64,000 nt of DNA from Osmia lignaria lignaria. Lineage: Eukaryota > Arthropoda > Insecta > Hymenoptera > Megachilidae. Shown piece after piece: positions 34,519 through 47,400 of the stretch. Location: NCBI RefSeq assembly GCF_051020975.1, contig NW_027478160.1:10996001-11060000 (forward strand), given 5' to 3'. The translations under genes were made by a program, and so were the position numbers. Under the pieces are notes generated by a model that saw only the letters and a program-made list of their open reading frames with translations, did not search any database and was not told the origin of the DNA. The stretch's first letter is position 1. The number at the start of each line of letters is the position of its first letter.

Positions 34519-37096
34519 GATCAGATGCGTAGTTCTCGAGATATATCAAGATATTTAAAAGTTCCGAAGCCGCACCAACATAATAGAGATACAGAAACAC
34601 CGTGGCCCCTTTCTTTGAGATAACTCTGCACTATTGCGTGCTGTAAATGCCACTTCCAGCTTAGCTGTGCAGAAGAAGAACAACAAGAAGAAGAAATATC
34701 TCGAAATATGTCCGTCAGGCCCCTTCCCTTGAGATATATCTGCAAATATCTCGGAAACGAAGCGAGCTATGGCAAAATGTTAAGAGACCTTTTTTGTAGA
34801 GAATTATGTTTCCTACAATTTATGTTCTATGATATTTTTTGATGAGAAGCGTAGTTTTCGAGATATATCGAGATATCTAAAAGTTCCAAAGCCGCACCAA
34901 CATAATAGAGATACAGAAACACCGTGGCCCCTTTCTTTGAGATAACTCTGCACTAGTGCGAGCCGCAAATGCCACTTCCAGCTTAGCTGTGCAGAAGAAG
35001 AACAACAAGAAGAAGAAATATCTCGAAATATGTCCGTCAGGCCCCTTCCCTTGAGATAAATCTGCAAATATCTCGGAAACGAAGCGAGCTAAGGCAAAAT
35101 GTTAAGAGACCTTTTTTGTAGAGAATTAAGTTTCCTACTTTTTATGTTCTATGATATTTTTTGATCAGATGCGCAGTTCTCGAGATATATCAAGATATTT
35201 AAAAGTTCCGAAGCCGCACCAACATAATAGAGATACAGAAACACCGTGGCCCCTTTCTTTGAGATAACTCTGCACTAGTGCGAGCCGCAAATGCCACTTC
35301 CAGCTTAGCTGTGCAGAAGAAGAACAACAAGAAGAAGAAATATCTCGAAATATGTCCGTCAGGCCCCTTCCCTTGGGATATATCTGCAAATATCTCGGAA
35401 ACGAAGCGAGCTATGGCCAATTGTTAAGAGACCTTTTTTGTAGAGAATTAAGTTTCCTACTTTTTATGTTCTATGATATTTTTTGATCAGATGCGTAGTA
35501 CTCGAGATATATCAAGATATTTAAAAGTTCCGAAGCCGCACCAACATAATAGAGATACAGAAACACCGTGGCCCCTTTCTTTGAGATAACTCTGCACTAG
35601 TGCGAGCCGCAAATGCCACTTCCAGCTTAGCTGTGCAGAAGAAGAACAACAAGAAGAAGAAATATCTCGAAATATGTCCGTCAGGCCCCTTCCCTTGAGA
35701 TGTATCTGCAAATATCTCGGAAACGAAGCGAGCTATGGCAAAATGGTAAGAGACCTTTTTTGTAGAGAATTATGTTTCCTACAATTTATGTTCTATGATA
35801 TTTTTTGATCAGAAGCGTAGTTTTCGAGATATATCGAGATATTTAAAAGTTCCGAAGCCGCACCAACATAATAGAAATACAGAAACACCGTGGCCCCTTT
35901 CTTTGAGATAACTCTGCGTTTAGTGCGAGCCGCAAATGTCACTTCCAGCTTAGCTGTGCAGAAGAAGAACAACAAGAAGAAGAAATATCTCGAAATATGT
36001 CCGTCAGGCCCCTTCCCTTGAGATATATCTGCAAATATCTCGGAAACGAAGCGAGCTATGGCAAAATGTTAAGAGACCTTTTTTGTAGAGAATTATGTTT
36101 CCTACAATTTATGTTCTATGATATTTTTTGATGAGAAGCGTAGTTTTCGAGATATATCGAGATATTTAAAAGTTCCAAAGCCGCACCAACATAATAGAGA
36201 TACAGAAACACCGTGGCCCCTTTCTTTGAGATAACTCTGCACTAGTGCGAGCCGCAAATGCCACTTCCAGCTTAGCTGTGCAGAAGAAGAACAACAAGAA
36301 GAAGAAATATCTCGAAATATGTCCGTCAGGCCCCTTCCCTTGAGATAAATCTGCAAATATCTCGGAAACGAAGCGAGCTAAGGCAAAATGTTAAGAGACC
36401 TTTTTTGTAGAGAATTAAGTTTCCTACTTTTTATGTTCTATGATATTTTTTGATCAGATGCGCAGTTCTCGAGATATATCAAGATATTTAAAAGTTCCGA
36501 AGCCGCACCAACATAATAGAGATACAGAAACACCGTGGCCCCTTTCTTTGAGATAACTCTGCACTAGTGCGAGCCGCAAATGCCACTTCCAGCTTAGCTG
36601 TGCAGAAGAAGAACAACAAGAAGAAGAAATATCTCGAAATATGTCCGTCAGGCCCCTTCCCTTGAGATGTATCTGCAAATATCTCGGAAACGAAGCGAGC
36701 TATGGCAAAATGTTAAGAGACCTTTTTTGTAGAGAATTATGTTTCCTACAATTTATGTTCTATGATATTTTTTGATCAGAAGCGTAGTTTTCGAGATATA
36801 TCGAGATATTTAAAAGTTCCGAAGCCGCACCAACATAATAGAAATACAGAAACACCGTGGCCCCTTTCTTTGAGATAACTCTGCGTTTAGTGCGAGCCGC
36901 AAATGCCACTTCCAGCTTAGCTGTGCAGAAGAAGAACAACAAGAAGAAGAAATATCTCGAAATATGTCCGTCAGGCCCCTTCCCTTGAGATAAATCTGCA
37001 AATATCTCGGAAACGAAGCGAGCTATGGCAAAATGTTAAGACACCTTTTTTGTAGAGAATTAAGTTTCCTACTTTTTATGTTCTATGATATTTTTT

Positions 37097-39028
37097 GATC
37101 AGATGCGTAGTTCTCGAGATATATCAAGATATTTAATAGTTCCGAAGCCGCACCAACATAATAGAGATACAGAAACACCGTGGCCCCTTTCTTTGAGATA
37201 ACTCTGCACTATTGCGAGCTGGAAATGCCACTTCCAGTTTAGCTGTGCAGAAGAAGAACAACAAGAAGAAGAAATATCTCGAAATATGTCCGTCAGGCCC
37301 CTTCCCTTGAGATAAATCTGCAAATATCTCGGAAACGAAGCGAGCTATGGCAAAATGTTAAGAGACCTTTTTTGTAGAGAATTAAGTTTCCTACTTTTTA
37401 TGTTCTATAATATTTTTGGATCAGATGCGTAGTTCTCGAGATATATCAAGATATTTAAAAGTTCCGAAGCCGCACCAACATAATAGAGATACAGAAACAC
37501 CGTGGCCCCTTTCTTTGAGATAACTCTGCACTATTGTGAGCTGTAAATGCCACTTCCAGTTTAGCTGTGCAGAAGAAGAACAACAAGAAGAAGAAATATC
37601 TCGAAATATGTCCGTCAGGCCCCTTCCCTTGAGATAAATCTGCAAATATCTCGGAAACGAAGCGAGCTATGGCAAAATGTTAAGAGACCTTTTTTGTAGA
37701 GAATTAAGTTTCCTACTTTTTATGTTCTATAATATTTTTTGATCAGATGCGTAGTTCTCGAGATATATCAAGATATTTAAAAGTTCCGAAGCCGCACCAA
37801 CATAATAGAGATACAGAAACACCGTGGCCCCTTTCTTTGAGATAACTCTGCACTATTGTGAGCTGTAAATGCCACTTCCAGTTTAGCTGTGCAGAAGAAG
37901 AACAACAAGAAGAAGAAATATCTCGAAATATGTCCGTCAGGCCCCTTCCCTTGAGATAAATCTGCAAATATCTCGGAAACGAAGCGAGCTATGGCAAAAT
38001 GTTAAGACACCTTTTTTGTAGAGAATTAAGTTTCCTACTTTTTATGTTCTATGATATTTTTTGATCAGATGCGTAGTTCTCGAGATATATCAAGATATTT
38101 AATAGTTCCGAAGCCGCACCAACATAATAGAGATACAGAAACACCGTGGCCCCTTTCTTTGAGATAACTCTGCACTATTGCGAGCTGGAAATGCCACTTC
38201 CAGTTTAGCTGTGCAGAAGAAGAACAACAAGAAGAAGAAATATCTCGAAATATGTCCGTCAGGCCCCTTCCCTTGAGATAAATCTGCAAATATCTCGGAA
38301 ACGAAGCGAGCTATGGCAAAATGTTAAGAGACCTTTTTTGTAGAGAATTAAGTTTCCTACTTTTTATGTTCTATAATATTTTTGGATCAGATGCGTAGTT
38401 CTCGAGATATATCAAGATATTTAAAAGTTCCGAAGCCGCACCAACATAATAGAGATACAGAAACACCGTGGCCCCTTTCTTTGAGATAACTCTGCACTAT
38501 TGTGAGCTGTAAATGCCACTTCCAGTTTAGCTGTGCAGAAGAAGAACAACAAGAAGAAGAAATATCTCGAAATATGTCCGTCAGGCCCCTTCCCTTGAGA
38601 TAAATCTGCAAATATCTCGGAAACGAAGCGAGCTATGGCAAAATGTTAAGAGACCTTTTTTGTAGAGAATTAAGTTTCCTACTTTTTATGTTCTATAATA
38701 TTTTTTGATCAGATGCGTAGTTCTCGAGATATATCAAGATATTTAAAAGTTCCGAAGCCGCACCAACATAATAGAGATACAGAAACACCGTGGCCCCTTT
38801 CTTTGAGATAACTCTGCACTATTGTGAGCTGTAAATGCCACTTCCAGTTTAGCTGTGCAGAAGAAGAACAACAAGAAGAAGAAATATCTCGAAATATGTC
38901 CGTCAGGCCCCTTCCCTTGAGATATATCTGCAAATATCTCGGAAACGAAGCGAGCTATGGCCAATTGTTAAGAGACCTTTTTTGTAGAGAATTAAGTTTC
39001 CTACTTTTTATGTTCTATGATATTTTTT
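37097..39028 (+). repeat. 966-bp trimer higher-order repeat, tandem copies 2 and 3
   Basis: Two adjacent trimer copies (37097-38062 and 38063-39028) that look nearly identical by eye. The main difference is at the end of the third monomer: GATAAATCTGC with CTATGGCAAAATG in copy 2, and GATATATCTGC with CTATGGCCAATTG in copy 3, the latter shared with copy 1. Copy 3 continues into the same two downstream monomers as copy 1. Confidence 0.92.
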
Positions 39029-39672
39029 GATCAGATGCGTAGTTCTCGAGATATATCAAGATATTTAAAAGTTCCGAAGCCGCACCAACATAATAGAGAT
39101 ACAGAAACACCGTGGCCCCTTTCTTTGAGATAACTCTGCACTATTGCGTGCTGTAAATGCCACTTCCAGCTTAGCTGTGCAGAAGAAGAACAACAAGAAG
39201 AAGAAATATCTCGAAATATGTCCGTCAGGCCCCTTCCCTTGAGATATATCTGCAAATATCTCGGAAACGAAGCGAGCTATGGCAAAATGTTAAGAGACCT
39301 TTTTTGTAGAGAATTATGTTTCCTACAATTTATGTTCTATGATATTTTTTGATCAGAAGCGTAGTTTTCGAGATATATCGAGATATTTAAAAGTTCCAAA
39401 GCCGCACCAACATAATAGAGATACAGAAACACCGTGGCCCCTTTCTTTGAGATAACTCTGCACTAGTGCGAGCCGCAAATGCCACTTCCAGCTTAGCTGT
39501 GCAGAAGAAGAACAACAAGAAGAAGAAATATCTCGAAATATGTCCGTCAGGCCCCTTCCCTTGAGATAAATCTGCAAATATCTCGGAAACGAAGCGAGCT
39601 AAGGCAAAATGTTAAGAGACCTTTTTTGTAGAGAATTAAGTTTCCTACTTTTTATGTTCTATGATATTTTTT

Positions 39673-42600
39673 GATCAGATGCGCAGTTCTCGAGATATAT
39701 CAAGATATTTAAAAGTTCCGAAGCCGCACCAACATAATAGAGATACAGAAACACCGTGGCCCCTTTCTTTGAGATAACTCTGCACTATTGCGAGCTGCAA
39801 ATGCCACTTCCAGCTTAGCTGTGCAGAGGAAGAACAACAAGAAGAGGAAATATCTCGAAATATGTCCGTCAGGCCAGTTCCTTTGAGCTGAATCTGCAAA
39901 TATCTCGGAAACGAAGCGAGCTATGGCAAAATGTTGAGAGACCTTTTTTGTAGAGAATTAAGTTTCCTACTTTTTATGTTCTATGATATTTTTTGATCAG
40001 ATGCGTAGTTCTCGAGATATATCAAGATATTTAAAAGTTCCGAAGCCGCACCAACATAATAGAGATACAGAAACACCGTGGCCCCTTTCTTTGAGATAAC
40101 TCTGCACTATTGCGAGCTGCAAATGCCACTTCCAGCTTAGCTGTGCAGAAGAAGAACATCAAGAAGAAGAAATATCTCGAAATATGTCCGTCAGGCCCCT
40201 TCCCTTGAGATAAATCTGCAAATATCTCGGAAACGAAGAGAGCTATGGCCAATTGTTAAGAGACCTTTTTTGTAGAGAATTAAGTTTCCTACTTTTTATG
40301 TTCTATGATATTTTTTGATCAGATGCGTAGTTCTCGAGATATATCAAGATATTTAAAAGTTCCGAAGCCGCACCAACATAATAGAGATACAGAAACACCG
40401 TGGCCCCTTTCTTTGAGATAACTCTGCACTATTGCGAGCTGCAAATGCCACTTCCAGCTTAGCTGTGCAGAAGAAGAACAACAAGAAGAAGAAATATCTC
40501 GAAATATGTCCGTCAGGCCCCTTCCCTTGAGATATATCTGCAAATATCTCGGAAACGAAGCGAGCTAAGGCAAAATGTTAAGAGACCTTTTTTGTAGAGA
40601 ATTATGTTTCCTACAATTTATGTTCTATGATATTTTTTGATCAGAAGCGTAGTTTTCGAGATATATCGAGATATTTAAAAGTTCCGAAGCCGCACCAACA
40701 TAATAGAGATACAGAAACACCGTGGCCCCTTTCTTTGAGATAACTCTGCACTAGTGCGAGCCGCAAATGCCACTTCCAGCTTAGCTGTGCAGAAGAAGAA
40801 CAACAAGAAGAAGAAATATCTCGAAATATGTCCGTCAGGCCACTTCCCTTGAGATAAATCTGCAAATATCTCGGAAACGAAGCGAGCTATGGCAAAATGT
40901 TAAGAGACCTTTTTTGTAGAGAATTAAGTTTCCTACTTTTTATCTTCTATGATATTTTTTGATCAGATGCGTAGTTCTCGAGATATATCAAGATATTTAA
41001 AAGTTCCGAAGCCGCACCAACATAATAGAGATACAGAAACACCGTGGCCCCTTTCTTTGAGATAACTCTGCACTACTGCGAGCTGCAAATGCCACTTCCA
41101 GCTTAGCTGTGCAGAAGAAGAACAACAAGAAGAAGAAGTATCTCGAAATATGTCCGTCAGGCCCGTTCCTTTGAGCTGAATCTGCAAATATCTCGGAAAC
41201 GAAGCGAGCTATGGCAAAATCTTAAGAGACGTTTTTTGTAGAGAATTATGTTTCCTACAATTTATGTTCTATGATATTTTTTGATCAGAAGCGTAGTTTT
41301 CGAGATATATCGAGATATTTAAAAGTTCCGAAGCCGCACCAACATAATAGAGATACAGAAACACCGTGGCCCCTTTCTTTGAGATAACTCTGCACTATTG
41401 CGAGCTGTAAATGCCACTTCCAGCTTAGCTGTGCAGAAGAAGAACAACAAGAAGAAGAAATATCTCGAAATATGTCCGTCAGGCCCCTTCCCTTGAGATA
41501 AATCTGCAAATATCTCGGAAACGAAGCGACCTATGGCAAAATGTTAAGAGACCTTTTTTGTAGAGAATTATGTTTCCTACAATTTATGTTCTATGATATT
41601 TTTTGATCAGAAGCGTAGTTTTCGAGATATATCGAGATATTTAAAAGTTCCGAAGCCGCACCAACATAATAGAGATACAGAAACGCCGTGGCCCCTTTCT
41701 TTGAGATAACTCTGCACTATTGCGAGCTGCAAATGCCACTTCCAGCTTAGCTGTGCAGAGGAAGAACAACAAGAAGAAGAAATATCTCGAAATATGTCCG
41801 TCAGGCCCCTTCCCTTGAGATATATCTGCAAATATCTCGGAAACGAAGCTAGCTATGGCAAAATGTTAAGAGATCTTTTTTGTAGAGAATTATGTTTCCT
41901 ACAATTTATCTTCTATGATATTTTTTGATCAGAAGCGTAGTTTTCGAGATATATCGAGATATTTAAAAGTTCCGAAGCCGCACCAACATAATAGAGATAC
42001 AGAAACACCGTGGCCCCTTTCTTTGAGATAACTCTGCACTATTGCGAGCCGCAAATGCCACTTCCAGCTTAGCTGTGCAGAAGAAGAACAACAAGAAGAA
42101 GAAATATCTCGAAATATGTCCGTCAGGCCACTTCCCTTGAGATATATCTGCAAATATCTCGGAAACGAAGCGAGCAATGGCAAAATGTTAAGAGACCTTT
42201 TTTGTAGAGAATTATGTTTCCTACAATTTATGTTCTATGATATTTTTTGATCAGAAGCGTAGTTTTCGAGATATATCGAGATATTTAAAAGTTCCAAAGC
42301 CGCACCAACATAATAGAGATACAGAAACACCGTGGCCCCTTTCTTTGAGATAACTCTGCACTAGTGCGAGCCGCAAATGCCACTTCCAGCTTAGCTGTGC
42401 AGAAGAAGAACAACAAGAAGAAGAAATATCTCGAAATATGTCCGTCAGGCCCCTTCCCTTGAGATAAATCTGCAAATATCTCGGAAACGAAGCGAGCTAA
42501 GGCAAAATGTTAAGAGACCTTTTTTGTAGAGAATTAAGTTTCCTACTTTTTATGTTCTATGATATTTTTTGATCAGATGCGTAGTTCTCGAGATATATCA

Positions 42601-45600
42601 AGATATTTAAAAGTTCCGAAGCCGCACCAACATAATAGAGATACAGAAACACCGTGGCCCCTTTCTTTGAGATAACTCTGCACTATTGCGAGCTGCAAAT
42701 GCCACTTCCAGCTTAGCTGTGCAGAGGAAGAACAACAAGAAGAAGAAATATCTCGAAATATGTCCGTCAGGCCAGTTCCTTTGAGCTGAATCTGCAAATA
42801 TCTCGGAAACGAAGCGAGCTATGGCAAAATGTTAAGAGGCCTTTTTTGTAGAGAATTAAGTTTCCTACTTTTTATGTTCTATGATATTTTTTGATCAGAT
42901 GCGTAGTTCTCGAGATATATCAAGATATTTAAAAGTTCCGAAGCCGCACCAACATAATAGAGATACAGAAACACCGTGGCCCCTTTCTTTGAGATAACTC
43001 TGCACTATTGCGAGCTGCAAATGCCACTTCCAGCTTAGCTGTGCAGAAGAAGAACAACAAGAAGAAGAAATATCTCGAAATATGTCCGTCAGGCCCCTTC
43101 CCTTGAGATAAATCTGCAAATATCTCGGAAACGAAGCGAGCTATGGCAAAATGTTAAGAGACCTTTTTTGTAGAGAATTATGTTTCCTACAACTTAGGTT
43201 CTATGATATTTTTTGATCAGAAGCGTAGTTTTCGAGATATATCGAGATATTTAAAAGTTCCGAAGCCGCACCAACATAATAGAGATACAGAAACACCGTG
43301 GCCCCTTTCTTTGAGATAACTGTGCACCAGTGCGAGCCGCAAATGCCACTTCCAGCTTAGCTGTGCAGAAGAAGAACAACAAGAAAAAGAAATATCTCGA
43401 AATATGTCCGTCAGGCCCCTTCCCTTGAGATATATCTGCAAATATCTCGGAAACGAAGCGAGCTATGGCAAAATGTTAAGAGACCGTTTTTGTAGAGAAT
43501 TATGTTTCCTACTTTTTAGGTTCTATGATATTTTTTGATCAGACGCGTAGTTCTCGAGATATATCAAGATATTTAAAAGTTCCGAAGCCGCACCAACATA
43601 ATAGAGATACAGAAACACCGTGGCCCCTTTCTTTGAGATAACTCTGCACTATTGCGAGCTGCAAATGCCACTTCCAGCTTAGCTGTGCAGAAGAAGAACA
43701 ACAAGAAGAAGAAATATCTCGAAATATGTCCGTCAGGCCCCTTCCCTTGAGATAAATCTGCAAATATCTCGGAAACGAAGAGAGCTATGGCAAAATGTTA
43801 AGAGACCTTTTTTGTAGAGAATTAAGTTTCCTACTTTTCATGTTCTATGATATTTTTTGATCAGATGCGTAGTTCTCGAGATATATCAAGATATTTAAAA
43901 GTTCCGAAGCCGCACCAACATAATAGAGATACAGAAACACCGTGGCCCCTTTCTTTGAGATAACTCTGCACTATTGCGAGCTGTAAATGCCACTTCCAGC
44001 TTAGCTGTGCAGAAGAAGAACAACAAGAAGAAGAAATATCTCGAAATATGTCCGTCAGGCCCCTTCCCTTGAGATAAATCTGCAAATATCTCGGAAACGA
44101 AGAGAGCTATGGCAAAATGTTACGAGACCTTTTTTGTAGAGAATTAAGTTTCCTACTTTTCATGTTCTATGATATTTTTTGATCAGATGCGTAGTTCTCG
44201 AGATATATCAAGATATTTAAAAGTTCCGAAGCCGCACCAACATAATAGAGATACAGAAACACCGTGGCCCCTTTCTTTGAGATAACTCTGCACTATTGCG
44301 AGCTGTAAATGCCACTTCCAGCTTAGCTGTGCAGAAGAAGAACAACAAGAAGAAGAAATATCTCGAAATATGTCCGTCAGGCCCCTTCCCTTGAGATAAA
44401 TATGCAAATATCTCGGAAACGAAGCGAGCTATGGCAAAATGTTAAGAGACCTTTTTTGTAGAGAATTATGTTTCCTACAATTTAGGTTCTATGATATTTT
44501 TTGATCAGAAGCGTAGTTTTCGAGATATATCGAGATATTTAAAAGTTCCGAAGCCGCACCAACATAATAGAGATACAGAAACACCGTGGCCCCTTTCTTT
44601 GAGATAACTCTGCACTATTGCGCGCTGCAAATGCCACTTCTAGCTTAGCTGTGCAGAAGAAGAACAACAAGAAGAAGAAATATCTCGAAATATGTCCGTC
44701 AGGCCCCTTCCCTTGAGATAAATCTGCAAATATCTCGGAAACGAAGCGAGCTATGGCAAAATGTTAAGAGACCTTTTTTGTAGATAATTAAGTTTTCTAC
44801 TTTTTATGTTCTATGATATTTTTCGATCAGAGGCGTAGTTCTCGAGATATATCAAGATATTTAAAAGTTCCGAAGCCGCACCAACATAATAGAGATACAG
44901 AAACACCGTGGCCCCTTTCTTTGAGATAACTCTGCACGATTGCGAGCTGGAAATGCCACTTCCAGTTTAGCTGTGCAGAAGAAGAACAACAAGAAGAAGA
45001 AATATCTCGAAATATGTCCATCAGGACCCTTCCCTTGAGATAAATCTGCAAATATCTCGGAAACGAAGCGAGCTATGGCAAAATGTTAAGAGAACTTTTT
45101 TGTAGAGAATTAAGTTTCCTACTTTTTATGTTCTATGATATTTTTTGATCAGATGCGTAGTTCTCGAGATATATCAAGATATTTAAAAGTTCCGAAGCCG
45201 CACCAACATAATAGAGATACAGAAACACCGTGGCCCCTTTCTTTGAGATAACTCTGCACTATTGCGAGCTGCAAATGCCACTTCCAGCTTAGCTGTGCAG
45301 AGGAAGAACAACAAGAAGAAGAAATACCTCGAAATATGTCCGTCAGGCCAGTTCCTTTGAGCTGAATCTGCAAATATCTCGGAAACGAAGCGAGCTATGG
45401 CAAAATGTTATGAGACGTTTTTTGTAGAGAATTATGTTTCCTACAATTTATGTTCTATGATATTTTTTGATCAGAAGCGTAGTTTTCGAGATATATCGAG
45501 ATATTTAAAAGTTCCGAAGACGCACCAACATAATAGAGATACAGAAACACCGTGGCCCCTTTCTTTGAGATAACTGTGCACTAGTGCGAGCCGCAAATGC

Positions 45601-46112
45601 CACTGCCAGCTTAGCTGTGCAGAAGAAGAACAACAAGAAGAAGAAATATCTCGAAATATGTCCGTCAGGCCCCTTCCCTTGAGATAAATCTGCAAATATC
45701 TCGGAAATGAAGAGAGCTATGGCAAAATGTTAAGAGACCTTTTTTGTAGAGAATTAAGTTTCCTACTTTTCATGTTCTATGATATTTTTTGATCAGATGC
45801 GTAGTTCTCGAGATATATCAAGATATTTAAAAGTTCCGAAGCCGCACCAACATAATAGAGATACAGAAACACCGTGGCCCCTTTCTTTGAGATAACTCTG
45901 CACTATTCCGAGCTGCAAATGCCACTTCCAGCTTAGCTGTGCAGAAGAAGAACAACAAGAAGAAGAAATATCTCGAAATATGTCCGTCAGGCCCCTTCCC
46001 TTGAGATAAATCTGCAAATATCTCGGAAACGAAGAGAGCTATGGCAAAATGTTAAGAGACCTTTTTTGTAGAGAATTAAGTTTCCTACTTTTCATGTTCT
46101 ACGATATTTTTT
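39673..46112 (+). repeat. Mixed A, B and G monomers
   Basis: Twenty monomers without a long tandem higher-order period. The unit at 42249 has the GTTCCAAAGCC and GCGAGCTAAGG pair also seen at 34841, 36130 and 39351, and it is followed by a G unit as at 39673. Units 43215-43858 (CTGTGCACCAGTGCG with GAAAAAGAAAT, then GACGCGTAG) are an isolated copy of half of the 4-mer found at 46113-48688. The units at 39995 (GAACATCAAG) and 44503 (CACTTCTAGC) carry stops in the minus-strand frame. Confidence 0.85.
43859..44180 (+). repeat. Representative type-A satellite monomer
   Basis: Type A is defined by GATGCG after TGATCA, TTCTCGAG (a perfect CTCGAG palindrome) and TCAAGATAT. The middle reads CTATTGCGAGCTG. 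A units are usually preceded by the linker form AAGTTTCCTACTTTTTATG. Minor variants at the GATGCG position include GACGCG, GAGGCG and GATTCG, and these mark individual higher-order repeat blocks. Confidence 0.93.
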
Positions 46113-47400
46113 GATCAGATGCGTAGTTCTCGAGATATATCAAGATATTTAAAAGTCCCGAAGCCGCACCAACATAATAGAGATACAGAAACACCGTGGC
46201 CCCTTTCTTTGAGATAACTCTGCACTATTGCGAGCTGTAAATGCCACTTCCAGCTTAGCTGTGCAGAAGAAGAACAACAAGAAGAAGAAATATCTCGAAA
46301 TATGTCCGTCAGGCCCCTTCCCTTGAGATATATCTGCAAATATCTCGGAAACGAAGCGAGCTATGGCAAAATGTTAAGAGACCTTTTTTGTAGAGAATTA
46401 TGTTTCCTACAATTTAGGTTCTATGATATTTTTTGATCAGAAGCGTAGTTTTCGAGATATATCGAGATATTTAAAAGTTCCGAAGCCGCACCAACATAAT
46501 AGAGATACAGAAACACCGTGGCCCCTTTCTTTGAGATAACTGTGCACCAGTGCGAGCCGCAAATGCCACTTCCAGCTTAGCTGTGCAGAAGAAGAACAAC
46601 AAGAAAAAGAAATATCTCGAAATATGTCCGTCAGGCCCCTTCCCTTGAGATATATCTGCAAATATCTCGGAAACGAAGCGAGCTATGGCAAAATGTTAAG
46701 AGACCGTTTTTGTAGAGAATTATGTTTCCTACTTTTTATGTTCTATGATATTTTTTGATCAGACGCGTAGTTCTCGAGATATATCAAGATATTTAAAAGT
46801 TCCGAAGCCGCACCAACATAATAGAGATACAGAAACACCGTGGCCCCTTTCTTTGAGATAACTCTGCACTATTGCGAGCTGCAAATGCCACTTCCAGCTT
46901 AGCTGTGCAGAAGAAGAACAACAAGAAGAAGAAATATCTCGAAATATGTCCGTCAGGCCCCTTCCCTTGAGATATATCTGCAAATATCTCGGAAACGAAG
47001 CGAGCTATGGCAAAATGTTAAGAGACCGTTTTTGTAGATAATTAAGTTTCCTACAATTTATGTTCTATGATATTTTTTGATCAGAAGCGTAGTTTTCGAG
47101 ATATATCGAGATATTTAAAAGTTCCGAAGCCGCACCAACATAATAGAGATACAGAAACACCGTGGCCCCTTTCTTTGAGATAACTCTGCACTATTGCGAG
47201 CTGCAAATGCCACTTCCAGCTTAGCTGTGCAGAAGAAGAACAACAAGAAGAAGAAATATCTCGAAATATGTCCGTCAGGCCCCTTCCCTTGAGATAAATC
47301 TGCAAATATCTCGGAAACGAAGAGAGCTATGGCAAAATGTTAAGAGACCTTTTTTGTAGAGAATTAAGTTTCCTACTTTTCATGTTCTATGATATTTTTT
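46113..47400 (+). repeat. 4-mer higher-order repeat, copy 1 (1288 bp)
   Basis: Four monomers recur at 47401-48688. Unit 1 has AAAAGTCCCGAAG and a TGTAAATG middle. Unit 2 is preceded by AATTTAGGTTC and has CTGTGCACCAGTGCG and GAAAAAGAAAT. Unit 3 is preceded by GAGACCGTTTTTG and has GACGCGTAG. Unit 4 is preceded by GTAGATAATTAAG and is a B unit. The copies appear almost identical; CTACGATATT before unit 1 of this copy reads CTATGATATT in copy 2. Confidence 0.93.

Larger units (their letters stand above)
29686..39672 (+). repeat. Mosaic of recurring modules, including five 323-bp monomers
   Basis: About 31 monomers built from a small set of recurring units in changing order. The set includes N units with TTTAATAGTTCC; units with ATTGTGAGCTGTAAATG; units with GGCCAATTGTTAAG after them; units with GCGTGCTGTAAATG; B units with GTTCCAAAGCC and GCGAGCTAAGG; and 323-bp units with CTGCGTTTAGTGCG. 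Several multi-unit blocks recur at long distance, notably 33553-35162 and 38063-39672. This is the most rearranged and at the same time most strongly homogenised part of the window. Confidence 0.88.
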
